Part shown: positions 1-7,811 of the stretch, piece after piece
Layout of the letters: each line of letters opens with the position of its first letter
Position numbering within the stretch: position 1 is the first letter of the stretch
NCBI RefSeq assembly: GCF_009911265.1
Contig: NZ_QXXA01000009.1
Span: forward strand, 1 to 64,000
Direction of reading: 5' to 3'
From: Senegalia massiliensis
GTDB taxonomy: Bacteria > Bacillota > Clostridia > Tissierellales > SIT17
DNA length: 64,000 nucleotides
The notes under the pieces: generated by a model
What the model was told of the DNA's origin: nothing
What the model saw: the letters and a program-made list of their open reading frames with translations, nothing else
Databases searched by the model: none
Program-made: the position numbers and the translations under genes

Positions 1-63
1 ATCAGGAGAAGCTACTAATATTCCTATTATAATTAATAATAATGCAATAATCCATATTTCCAT
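1..63 (-). CDS. Partial small membrane protein, N-terminus only
   Basis: An ATG preceded by a good Shine-Dalgarno (AAGGAG, 7 nt away) opens a frame that runs off the left edge. The 21 visible residues are MEIWIIALLLIIIG and then ILVASPD, a hydrophobic signal-like or transmembrane segment. The rest of the gene is outside the window, so no function can be given. It lies at the left of the island inserted in comM. Confidence 0.5.
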   Translation of the reverse strand, partial: MEIWIIALLLIIIGILVASPD

Positions 64-201
64 ATCAAATCTCCTTACTATTTTTATTTTCACTTATTAA
101 ATCTGAGTTTTACTCATTTAATATTAAGCAAACTCAATTTTACGTTTTCATACTAAGTAGTTTATAAAGGTAGCCAAGTAAATTAAGTCGGATTACATCC
201 A

Positions 202-636
202 CTATACCGGATTATCTTCCCATTCATATTTTGTTTGATTGAAATGATATATTTTAATTTCGACTTCGTACCAGTCATTTTCTGTCATCACATTGCAACT
301 GAATTTCGTTTGATTATACCCATAAGTTTCATCAATTACCTCAAGAGTATTCTTTTCAACATCTTCTGCTAATTGATTAAATGTAATTTCTTCCCTTTTA
401 TTTTCTTTACAGTAGTAAACATGAGAAAAATCAAAATCAACACCTGATAATGTAACATATGCTTCACCTGTTTGTTCAACTTCATTTTCATTGACGATGT
501 AATACCCATCAGCGAATTTGAAACAAATATAGCCATCTATTTCACAAGATGTAGAAGGTCTTTGTTTTATCGAAGTAATTATTGCATCATTTAAACTCAC
601 TGGTAAATTTATATTTGGCTTAGCAAATTGATTCAT
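202..636 (-). CDS. Hypothetical 144-residue soluble protein
   Basis: I do not recognise a family with certainty. The ATG at 636 is preferred over a GTG two codons earlier because the purine-rich SD (GGGGGGAG) ends 5 nt before it. The protein is acidic, has no membrane segment or signal peptide, and alternates short beta-like stretches rich in Tyr, Asp and Glu, including GEAYVTLSGVDFDFSHVYY. It looks like a small compact fold of the sort found in orphan island genes. The region upstream contains one copy of a roughly 70-bp promoter segment that is repeated before the next gene. Confidence 0.7.
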   Translation of the reverse strand: MNQFAKPNINLPVSLNDAIITSIKQRPSTSCEIDGYICFKFADGYYIVNENEVEQTGEAYVTLSGVDFDFSHVYYCKENKREEITFNQLAEDVEKNTLEVIDETYGYNQTKFSCNVMTENDWYEVEIKIYHFNQTKYEWEDNPV

Positions 637-700
637 ATTCACTCCCCCCTTATGAAAAAATAGTCAAAAAGATATAGAAATTTATTTAGTTCGCTATTTT

Positions 701-768
701 CTACTACTACGTCATTATAAAATTCTATAAATATGTATCAAACTCTTTAGTTAAATATGTATTTTACT
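701..768 (-). repeat. Promoter-containing direct repeat, copy A
   Basis: This segment closely matches 1168-1237. The longest shared block is about 30 bp, around CGTCATTATAAAATTC. Read on the minus strand it holds TTGATA, a 16-nt spacer and a perfect TATAAT, so it is probably the promoter of the 144-residue gene. Two copies in front of two unrelated genes suggest cassette duplication or shared regulation. Confidence 0.65.
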
Positions 769-785
769 TTCTTAAACTAGCTTAT

Positions 786-1127
786 TTATACTAACTTAAA
801 AACTTTATTAATATACGATGCTGTATGAATTATATCTTTAATTGTAACATATAACATTAGAATCATTAAAAAAACTATAAATACAATCTGCATTATCTCT
901 AACAGCGTTCTTTTTTGTGGTTCTTTAAATGTGCCTTTTATAAGCGTTATGACCTTTAATGCTATATAGATGCTGAAAGTTATATGTATAACTCTAAAAG
1001 CTATATATGCATAAGGGATAGTTCTTATTTTTGCATTATTATTTAAAGCCGTAAGTGAAATTAGGAAAATAGTATATATTAATACTGATAATGGACTTCT
1101 TTCTTCTTCATCAAATAAAGTAGCCAT
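786..1127 (-). CDS. Hypothetical three-TM membrane protein, 113 aa
   Basis: The start chosen is the ATG at 1127, seven bases after a strong SD (GGAGGTG). An in-frame ATG 36 bases further upstream has no comparable site. After a short acidic head (MATLFDEEERS) the protein has three hydrophobic stretches: near residues 14-30, 40-60 and 75-100. The last is followed by a charged tail. It is likely an inner-membrane protein. No family is recognised. It shares its upstream promoter segment with its neighbour at 202-636, although the two proteins are unrelated. Confidence 0.65.
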   Translation of the reverse strand: MATLFDEEERSPLSVLIYTIFLISLTALNNNAKIRTIPYAYIAFRVIHITFSIYIALKVITLIKGTFKEPQKRTLLEIMQIVFIVFLMILMLYVTIKDIIHTASYINKVFKLV

Positions 1128-1167
1128 TTCATACACCTCCAAGATATTAAGTTTATGACTCATAATT

Positions 1168-1237
1168 CTACTACCACGTCATTATAAAATTCTATAAATA
1201 TGTATAAAATCCTTTATTTAAATATATGTATTTTATC
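1168..1237 (-). repeat. Promoter-containing direct repeat, copy B
   Basis: Second copy of the segment at 701-768, located upstream of the 113-residue membrane protein gene. On the minus strand it reads TTTATA, 16 nt, TATAAT. The copies differ at scattered positions and by a small indel, so the duplication is not recent. Confidence 0.65.
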
Positions 1238-1306
1238 CTGTATGATATCTGTTAACTATGATTTAGAAAACAATATTTATTAATTTTGAATCTATTTTTA
1301 TAATTC

Positions 1307-1344
1307 AAAAAATCCCTCAATATTATAAATATCATATAAGGGAT
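1307..1344 (-). terminator. Rho-independent terminator after the 499-aa membrane gene
   Basis: On the minus strand an ATCCCT arm and an AGGGAT arm, with further weaker pairing inside, are followed by a run of six T. It lies about 64 bases downstream of the stop codon of the polytopic membrane protein gene. Confidence 0.65.
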
Positions 1345-1407
1345 CAAAAATCTTTCTAGAATATACATGATTCTTCTGACTATTGCAGTTGGTATGCTAG
1401 AATGTGT

Positions 1408-2907
1408 TTAAAGAATACTATTGTAATCTTTTATCTTCTTTTTGAATAAATGGATACCATTAAAAATTAAAAAGAAGAATAAATTTATTATGAATACCCC
1501 ATTCACTATTTTAGTTATAATATTTGTTAACATCTTGTTAGTGAAGTATAAATCTAATGAAAATGGTAAAAAAGTAAGACAATAGGAACTAATAATTAAT
1601 TTTCCTAATATTCTCTTATCAATGTTTTCTAATTTTTTTATATTAGCCTTAGATTGTACAAAAATTTTAATTATTACTTTATAGGTAGCTATCAATATTA
1701 CTATTGATATAATTGGTATTAATATAAAACTTACATGAATTATTAATTTAATAAATTCATTTCCAAATTTATCTATTATTGATAAAACCTCCATTTTAAT
1801 ATTTTCTGGTATTTCAGATAATATTCTGATAGCTAATTTATTAATATATCTTTTGCTTATAATTATATATATTATATATGTTATAGAGGCAAAGATAAAA
1901 AAATCAAAAACTAAAAGTATACAAGTATTTATCTTTTGCCATAAATTTAATGCCACATATTTATTTTTAACTTTTTTGTACTTTAACCGTGTTATATACA
2001 AATATAAGTTAATTTTTAATCTTATATTTGTATATGCTCTTACAAATGAAAAACATGAATAGTTACATGAATAACAGTTGATAACTTTCTCATTTAAAAA
2101 TTTGTTTTTACAATACTTATTTGTCAAGACATCAAATGTATCTTTTAGATAACTTACCGACAATATTACTCCCATAAATAGACTTGCTATCTGAATATAA
2201 TTTGAGAATTGCATGTTTTCATTTTCTAAAATAACTATATTTTGCATTGTTTTAATACTCACAATAATCATAGTAATTAAATTGATAAAATACACAATAA
2301 CTTTTCTTCTCAATATTTTATAATCATCTCTTGTATTAATTATCATAATGATTGAAATAAGAAGAAAACTAAAAATAAAAATACTTGAAAGGCTTGCTTT
2401 CAGTGACTCAGTAGTAATTTCATCTGGTCTCATAACAATCATAAATACTTTAGAAATCTCATATACAAAAATGATGAACAAAATACAAGTTATAAAAAAG
2501 CGCACTAACAATTTAGGAATTGATTGTTTATTGTATATATCGCTAAACATTGCTAAAACAAAATACTTGATTTTTGTAACGGGATTATATAAATATTCAA
2601 AAATATTTGGATAATAAATAATTCCATTAGTTAAAAAGGTTATTCGAAAAATAATGATCAATAAATTTAATATTTTAGCTTTACTATATATATCACTACT
2701 TATGCTTATCTGTAAAACTTTTAGCAATAATATCACTAAAGGTGATACAATAACAGTAATTATACCACTTTGATAGATAATAAATATTGTGTAATAAGCT
2801 ACTACCGATAATATTTTTCTTCTGTTTTGATAGTAACTAATACGAGATTCTAAGTAACACAATATACCTACTAAGAATCTAAAAATATTTTTAATACTAA
2901 TATTCAA
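1408..2907 (-). CDS. Polytopic membrane protein of unknown function, 499 aa
   Basis: The start is a TTG at 2907, seven bases after a perfect AAGGAGG. The protein is very rich in Ile, Leu, Phe, Tyr and Lys and has roughly nine or ten predicted transmembrane stretches spread along its length. In the middle, between membrane segments, there is a Cys-containing loop (NCYSCNYSC) that could bind metal or be redox-active. No transporter signature, ATPase motif or peptidase motif is visible. It lies about 100 bases downstream of the nuclease-like gene, on the same strand, so the two may act together. A terminator follows it. Function is unknown. Confidence 0.7.
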   Translation of the reverse strand: MNISIKNIFRFLVGILCYLESRISYYQNRRKILSVVAYYTIFIIYQSGIITVIVSPLVILLLKVLQISISSDIYSKAKILNLLIIIFRITFLTNGIIYYPNIFEYLYNPVTKIKYFVLAMFSDIYNKQSIPKLLVRFFITCILFIIFVYEISKVFMIVMRPDEITTESLKASLSSIFIFSFLLISIIMIINTRDDYKILRRKVIVYFINLITMIIVSIKTMQNIVILENENMQFSNYIQIASLFMGVILSVSYLKDTFDVLTNKYCKNKFLNEKVINCYSCNYSCFSFVRAYTNIRLKINLYLYITRLKYKKVKNKYVALNLWQKINTCILLVFDFFIFASITYIIYIIISKRYINKLAIRILSEIPENIKMEVLSIIDKFGNEFIKLIIHVSFILIPIISIVILIATYKVIIKIFVQSKANIKKLENIDKRILGKLIISSYCLTFLPFSLDLYFTNKMLTNIITKIVNGVFIINLFFFLIFNGIHLFKKKIKDYNSIL

Positions 2908-3009
2908 TATATTGCCTCCTTATAATCTTCTCTAAGGGTATTGGTCTTTCACATGAATATTATACTGATTACAAAACATATATTAACATTGACAAGCATT
3001 ATTGTAATT

Positions 3010-4668
3010 TTAGAATTTGTATTCTAAATCTAAATCATCTGAAATTATTGTTAGTTCTCCTAGTTTTATTTTTTTATCTATTTCTGTTGTAATATATTCT
3101 ACTTTAGTTTTTAAAGATCTTATTTCCTTAAATAAATCTTTGAGATTTAAAATACCTCTATCTTTATCCCCATATTTATCAAAGAAAAATTGGATCATAT
3201 ATATTGTAATCATATGCATATTTTCTAAGTGAAGTTGATTTCTTTTATCGACTCCTATATATAGGATATCTGGTGATTCTTTGATTTCTCTGACTCTCTT
3301 ATTGTTATCAAAAATATAATATATATTTTTTCTTTCTCTCAAGAATTTCTTATGTTTACTAATCTGTTTTTTAAAAATTTTATTGACAGTGCTTTGAATT
3401 TTTACATGATTTTTGTCTATTTCATTAATATAATGATTATCCTTCCACTTACATTCTATTATAAGTAATTTATTGTGTAAGACATCATACAAAGCAATAT
3501 CAATATCACTTTTTATTTTAGCTTTATCATACATAAATTCATAATATTTTTCTTTGCTAATAACAATATTATTATAAAATTTAACCTTATTAATCATATT
3601 ATCTATTACTGTTTTTGAAACTGTATTATCTCTTTTAATAAAATCAATTTTCTTTCTATAATGACCATTTGCTAAGTTAAAATGAAAATCATTCAACTGT
3701 AATAATGAAGGAATTGTCACTATTTTATTTTTAACATTTATTAATGGAAATTCTATAATACTACCTTTACCTCTAAATGTAAGAAATTCTATGTGGTTTG
3801 TAATTATATGATTGCTTAACATTGTTATTTTTCCAATCTTATTAATTAGCCATTGCTTGTCATAAGACATTAAATAATCCTCTGGTGTAATAGTTTTCTT
3901 CATTTCTACGGAACTATATAACATATTTCTTATTCTTTTTATAAAAGATAGATAATACAAAAATCCAATTACTTTTTTCGTATCCTCAATTTTATTAATA
4001 ACTTTACTTTTTGTTTTTTCACCTAACTTTTTTATATCCTTATACACTAAACTATTACAATGTTCTAACATCTCTTCATCAATATCTATTATAAGTCTAT
4101 CTAATTTTTTTAAATCTTTACGCTTCTTTGGAAGATACTTAAGAGTATACTTTTCTAATCCATCTATAATCATCTTTTGCTCCTTATTAAACTCTTCTTG
4201 TGCGTTGAATCCATGATAGTAGAACACTTCTTCTTTATATTTATTAGTTACTAATGAAGTTATTAATCGATAGCTATTTTTACTTTCTTTTTTTAACTCA
4301 CTCTTAGCAAATGAATTTCCATCTTTTATTTCCTGTAACACTCTGAAATCTTGCATAATAGATCTTAAAATAGGATACTTCTTATTCCTATAATTATTGT
4401 AATCACCTTTATTAACTTCTATATTTAGTTTCTTATCTTTGATATAATCATAAGCATTATGTAATAGCAATGATATAGTATACCTTTTTAAATAATTATT
4501 AATGTTTGCTGGATTAGACTCTTCATAACTCATTTCTAAATCAAGTAATGGATAAATAACTAAATTTCTAATATTATCTCCATATTTTCTAATATAATCT
4601 TCAAATCCTTCATCTATAATGTTCTCTACATGGCTAATTAATTTCCCTCTTAATTCATACTCATTCAA
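3010..4668 (-). CDS. Large protein with a PD-(D/E)xK nuclease-like core, 552 aa
   Basis: The start is a TTG at 4668 with an upstream AGAGGGG. Near the C-terminal third the pattern DIALYD, then a hydrophobic strand LLIIECKWK, gives D390, E405 and K407. This is the arrangement of a restriction-endonuclease-like (PD-(D/E)xK) active site. The N-terminal ~370 residues are charged and helical, match no family I recognise, and may recognise the target or sense something. A polytopic membrane protein gene follows on the same strand. Nuclease activity is inferred from the motif only. A nuclease next to a membrane protein inside an island fits a defence role. Confidence 0.7.
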   Translation of the reverse strand: MNEYELRGKLISHVENIIDEGFEDYIRKYGDNIRNLVIYPLLDLEMSYEESNPANINNYLKRYTISLLLHNAYDYIKDKKLNIEVNKGDYNNYRNKKYPILRSIMQDFRVLQEIKDGNSFAKSELKKESKNSYRLITSLVTNKYKEEVFYYHGFNAQEEFNKEQKMIIDGLEKYTLKYLPKKRKDLKKLDRLIIDIDEEMLEHCNSLVYKDIKKLGEKTKSKVINKIEDTKKVIGFLYYLSFIKRIRNMLYSSVEMKKTITPEDYLMSYDKQWLINKIGKITMLSNHIITNHIEFLTFRGKGSIIEFPLINVKNKIVTIPSLLQLNDFHFNLANGHYRKKIDFIKRDNTVSKTVIDNMINKVKFYNNIVISKEKYYEFMYDKAKIKSDIDIALYDVLHNKLLIIECKWKDNHYINEIDKNHVKIQSTVNKIFKKQISKHKKFLRERKNIYYIFDNNKRVREIKESPDILYIGVDKRNQLHLENMHMITIYMIQFFFDKYGDKDRGILNLKDLFKEIRSLKTKVEYITTEIDKKIKLGELTIISDDLDLEYKF

Positions 4669-5141
4669 TTTAATCCCCTCTCTAAGTTTGTGATCATTTA
4701 ATATTTATTTAAGCAATAAGCATAACAACATATTATCAATCTTTTATTTCATAATTTGCTATTATATTTAAAGATTAAAGAATTTTAGCTAACAAATATT
4801 TATCCTCTTTTTTGTAAAGGTTTTCCTGCGTTCGATATAATTCTATCTACTCCCTTACAATCACTATATACTTATGGATATATTTTCTATTTGTTCAAGC
4901 TATACTTATTTTAACATATCTAATATTTATTTGGTACTATAAATGTCAATAAATGTAGAACTTAGTAATCAAATAAATATAATTACTTGTCTATAGGTAA
5001 CTTTTCTTATATTTTTTATTTATTCGACAAGTATCGACTAACTTTTTAAATACTTTAGGTTATAATATATTTACTATGCATGAAAACATTTCAGAATATG
5101 ATAATAAACCAGTGCAAGGTAATCTTAAAGGAGGGATATTT
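4669..5141. other. Divergent intergenic region, 473 bp
   Basis: This gene-free, very A+T-rich stretch separates the minus-strand nuclease-like gene from the plus-strand basic-protein/PRTase/DprA-like cluster. On the plus strand a perfect TATAAT lies at 5061-5066 without a recognisable -35. Upstream of it are two direct TCGAC repeats at 5024-5028 and 5034-5038, one helical turn apart. No RNA gene or good open frame is visible. Confidence 0.5.
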
Positions 5142-5351
5142 ATGAAGGTTGGATTTAGAAAACCATCTATTAAAAAGTCTATTAAAGCTAGGACAACTGG
5201 TAAGGTAAAACGTAAGATTAAATCTTCCATAGATCCTACGTATGGCAAGAAAGGAATGGGCTGGGTAAAGAATCCTAAGAAAGCTGCTTATAATAAAGTT
5301 TATAAGAAAACAACTTTTGGACTAAGTGATTTATTTAAACTATTTAAGTAA
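5142..5351 (+). CDS. Small basic hypothetical protein, 69 aa
   Basis: The ATG at 5142 follows a perfect AAAGGAGG by seven bases; the frame is open 22 codons further upstream but without a ribosome site. The protein is extremely Lys/Arg-rich, with the segments FRKPSIKKSIKARTTGK and YGKKGMGW. I recall similar small basic proteins in Firmicute phage and island contexts, always hypothetical. The charge suggests nucleic-acid binding. It ends 17 bases before the HAD-PRTase gene and is probably co-transcribed with it. Confidence 0.75.
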   Translation: MKVGFRKPSIKKSIKARTTGKVKRKIKSSIDPTYGKKGMGWVKNPKKAAYNKVYKKTTFGLSDLFKLFK

Positions 5352-5368
5352 ACTAAGGAGGATGTAAA

Positions 5369-6538
5369 ATGAATAAAATATTATTAATTTCATTAGACGT
5401 AATTGATGATTTAAATCATCAACCTTTATTCAAAGACTTTTGTGATTGTTTAAATACAATTATAGAAGAAAAAAATGCAGTTGGTTTTGTAAGTAGATTA
5501 CCTTCAAGAGTAAAAGAAGCAAAAGAAAAGTATGGAGGTATAAATAAATCTTATCATTTTATAACAAGGCAAAAGGCTAAAAAAATGATTAAAGAGCATG
5601 GGAAGAGTTATTTTATATTTTTAGGAAATAGAGATGTTGATTTTTATACAGCAGTTAATGCAAAGATGTTGTTTCTAATTCCAACATGGGTTCGAGAAAC
5701 TGACTATAAAGCTAGAAGATATGGTTTGGAAATAGACAATAGCAAAGAATTACTAGAAATAGTTAGAACAGCTAATAATCAAAACTTTTGGTATGCTTAT
5801 AAGGAATTAGAAGATGGTTCTATAGTAATGTCTTTAATGGATGGGGCTTATAGAGCATATTCTAAATCTGATACAGAAAGAATTTTAATTAAAAAATTTG
5901 AAGAAGTTTTAAAGCAAGGAAACAGAAATACTTTTTTTGAAATACTTTTATACCACTTTTTATCTGCTATTTCTAATGATAATACTTTATTCAGTGATGT
6001 CACTATATGGGGGATATTCCCTTCATCCACAAATAAGTTAAATTCAGAAATGCTTCACTTTAAAGAAACAGTCAGAGAGATGATGAAGTGTCAAGAACCT
6101 CGTAATTTAGATATTCATAATAAAAATGTTTTATTGAGACATACTCCCGTTAAAAAAAGTCAGCATACAAAAGGTAATATTAGATATAAAGATGGGTCTG
6201 ACAAACATTTAAACTCAATATATGTAAATCCGAAATTCAAAAAGAAATTAAAAAATGCTACAGTTTGTATATTTGATGATTTTCTTAACTATGGCAATTC
6301 ATTTGAAACAGCGAGAAACTTGTTGAAAAAAGCTGGAGCTAAAAAAGTTATTTTTGTTGCTTTAGGGAAGTTCAGAAAACCGTATATATATCAAGATTAT
6401 GATATAGAAGGTGATGTAACTACAGATTATTTTAATTTTGAATTAATTAATAGATACGACATCTCTCATCTGTCTTTTGAAATAAATGATGAAGCTAAAA
6501 ATGAAGTTGAAAATTTGCATAAAATATTCAATCTTTAG
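5369..6538 (+). CDS. HAD-like plus phosphoribosyltransferase-like protein, 389 aa
   Basis: The C-terminal part (about 285-350) has a type I phosphoribosyltransferase PRPP loop, FDDFLNYGNSFETA, with the acidic pair D303-D304, followed by a strand and helix as in ComF/Apt folds. The N-terminal half resembles a HAD-like fold: hydrophobic strand ILLISLD at the start, GFVSR near 40, then FLGNRDVDFYTAVNAKM near 85-100. The nucleophile motif is degenerate. A strong SD (AAGGAGG) precedes the ATG. The next gene is a DprA/SLOG-family protein, and PRTase plus DprA-like pairs are to my recollection a recurring predicted conflict module. A substrate cannot be deduced. Confidence 0.75.
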   Translation: MNKILLISLDVIDDLNHQPLFKDFCDCLNTIIEEKNAVGFVSRLPSRVKEAKEKYGGINKSYHFITRQKAKKMIKEHGKSYFIFLGNRDVDFYTAVNAKMLFLIPTWVRETDYKARRYGLEIDNSKELLEIVRTANNQNFWYAYKELEDGSIVMSLMDGAYRAYSKSDTERILIKKFEEVLKQGNRNTFFEILLYHFLSAISNDNTLFSDVTIWGIFPSSTNKLNSEMLHFKETVREMMKCQEPRNLDIHNKNVLLRHTPVKKSQHTKGNIRYKDGSDKHLNSIYVNPKFKKKLKNATVCIFDDFLNYGNSFETARNLLKKAGAKKVIFVALGKFRKPYIYQDYDIEGDVTTDYFNFELINRYDISHLSFEINDEAKNEVENLHKIFNL

Positions 6539-6588
6539 CCTCTTAGCCGAATATTTAGTATATAATAGTATTTAAGGGGTGAAGTAAT

Positions 6589-7743
6589 ATGAACAAATAT
6601 CTAATTGCTCTAAAAGAATTAAAAGTTAATAATGAACTTATATTGAAAATGCTAAAGATCTTTCAATTGATTGATTTCAAGCTTTTATTTGAAGGTAAAT
6701 ATTTAGATATTGAATTTAAACATAATATAAAATTTGATAAATATGCTAATACATTTAGTGATGTACCTAAACTTAATGATGCAATTAAAAAGGCTAAAGA
6801 AATTATAGCTCTTAGCAAAGAAAATAAAATAAAAATTACAAATATAAAAGATAAAAAATATCCTTATAATTTAAAATTAATAGATAACCCTCCTGCAATT
6901 CTTTACTATAAAGGAAGAGCTTTTTATAAAAAGCATAGAAAAAGTATTGCATGTGTAGGTACAAGATCTATAACTAGTTTTGGTATTAATGCATCAGAAG
7001 CGATTATACCAAGTTTAGTAAAAGAAGGTTTTACCATAATAAGTGGTTTAGCTATTGGTATTGATACAGTCTCCCATAAAATATGCTTAGACAATGGGGG
7101 TACTGCTATAGCAGTTTTAGCACATGGATTAGATGCAATATATCCAAAAAGCAATAAAGACCTATACAATAGAATTTTAGAAAATAATGGTTTAGTAGTT
7201 AGTGAATATCCTATTGGAACTAAACCAGATAAATTTAGATTTGTAGAAAGAAATAGATTAGTAAGTGGCTTGTCTAAAGGTACTATAGTATTTGAGACAA
7301 AAGAAAAAAGTGGAACTATGCATACTGTAAATTACACACTTGAACAAGATAAACCCGTTTTTTGTCCTTTACCTCAAGAAGCAGGATTGACTACTACAGC
7401 ATTAATTAAATTAATTCAACAAGGCAAAGCAATTAGCATTCCTTCTCAAAATGCTTTTGAAAGAGTTGTTTTAGGTACAGGATATAAAATAAAAGACAAA
7501 GATAAAGTTAATAAATTAAAAAAGAAATCTGCTTCTAATATCATAAATTCTTCTAAAATTGATTATAAAGAACTAGATAAAGCCTTTAATTTTGATGAAA
7601 AGAAGTATTCAGGAATTAGAGTTGATAAAGATTTATATTTAAAGTATAGAGAAGTTCTTAAAGAGAATAACTTGACAAATAAAGAAATGTTTAATGCATT
7701 TATGCTATCTGTTATTAATAGTAATTCAAGCAATAAAAAATAA
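6589..7743 (+). CDS. DprA/Smf-like (SLOG fold) protein of the island, 384 aa
   Basis: The central Rossmann-like domain (about 115-290) carries DprA family motifs in order: CVGTRSITSFG, IISGLAIGIDTVSH, GTAIAVLAHGLDAIYP, SEYPIGTKP, FVERNRLVSGLS and EKSGTMHTVNYTLEQ. In bona fide DprA this domain binds single-stranded DNA and loads RecA. Here the C-terminus lacks the usual winged helix and ends instead in a Lys-rich linker and a short helical segment. It follows the PRTase gene by 50 bases on the same strand and precedes the recombinase. It is more likely an island-specific nucleotide or DNA sensor than the host transformation DprA, which is expected beyond comM outside the window. Confidence 0.85.
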   Translation: MNKYLIALKELKVNNELILKMLKIFQLIDFKLLFEGKYLDIEFKHNIKFDKYANTFSDVPKLNDAIKKAKEIIALSKENKIKITNIKDKKYPYNLKLIDNPPAILYYKGRAFYKKHRKSIACVGTRSITSFGINASEAIIPSLVKEGFTIISGLAIGIDTVSHKICLDNGGTAIAVLAHGLDAIYPKSNKDLYNRILENNGLVVSEYPIGTKPDKFRFVERNRLVSGLSKGTIVFETKEKSGTMHTVNYTLEQDKPVFCPLPQEAGLTTTALIKLIQQGKAISIPSQNAFERVVLGTGYKIKDKDKVNKLKKKSASNIINSSKIDYKELDKAFNFDEKKYSGIRVDKDLYLKYREVLKENNLTNKEMFNAFMLSVINSNSSNKK

Positions 7744-7770
7744 AATATTAGCCTTCGGGCTTTTATTTTT
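7743..7770 (+). terminator. Short hairpin with TTCG loop after the DprA-like gene
   Basis: AGCC and GGCT arms close a TTCG tetraloop at 7750-7761, followed by a T-rich tract (TTTTATTTTT). The stem is short, so it probably terminates only part of the transcripts of the DprA-like gene and separates it from the recombinase. Confidence 0.6.
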
Positions 7771-7780
7771 AATATTGTAT

Positions 7781-7794
7781 CGAACATACGTTTA
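7781..7794 (+). promoter_or_regulatory. LexA (SOS) box before the recombinase gene
   Basis: CGAACATACGTTTA matches the Gram-positive LexA consensus CGAACRNRYGTTYG at all positions but the last, and it fits the clostridial form GAACNNNNGTTY exactly. It ends 17 bases before the ATG of the serine recombinase, where a bound repressor would block initiation or early elongation. The inference is DNA-damage-induced excision of the island. Confidence 0.7.
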
Positions 7795-7811
7795 AGAAAG
7801 GAAGATAATAT

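Noticed and set aside
5024-5038. TCGAC repeats as recombinase sites
   Set aside because: They are far from the island end and too short; a regulator site is more likely.
6589-7743. Reading the island DprA-like gene as the host dprA displaced by the insertion
   Set aside because: It is on the opposite strand, inside the island, linked to the PRTase gene, and lacks the winged-helix tail.
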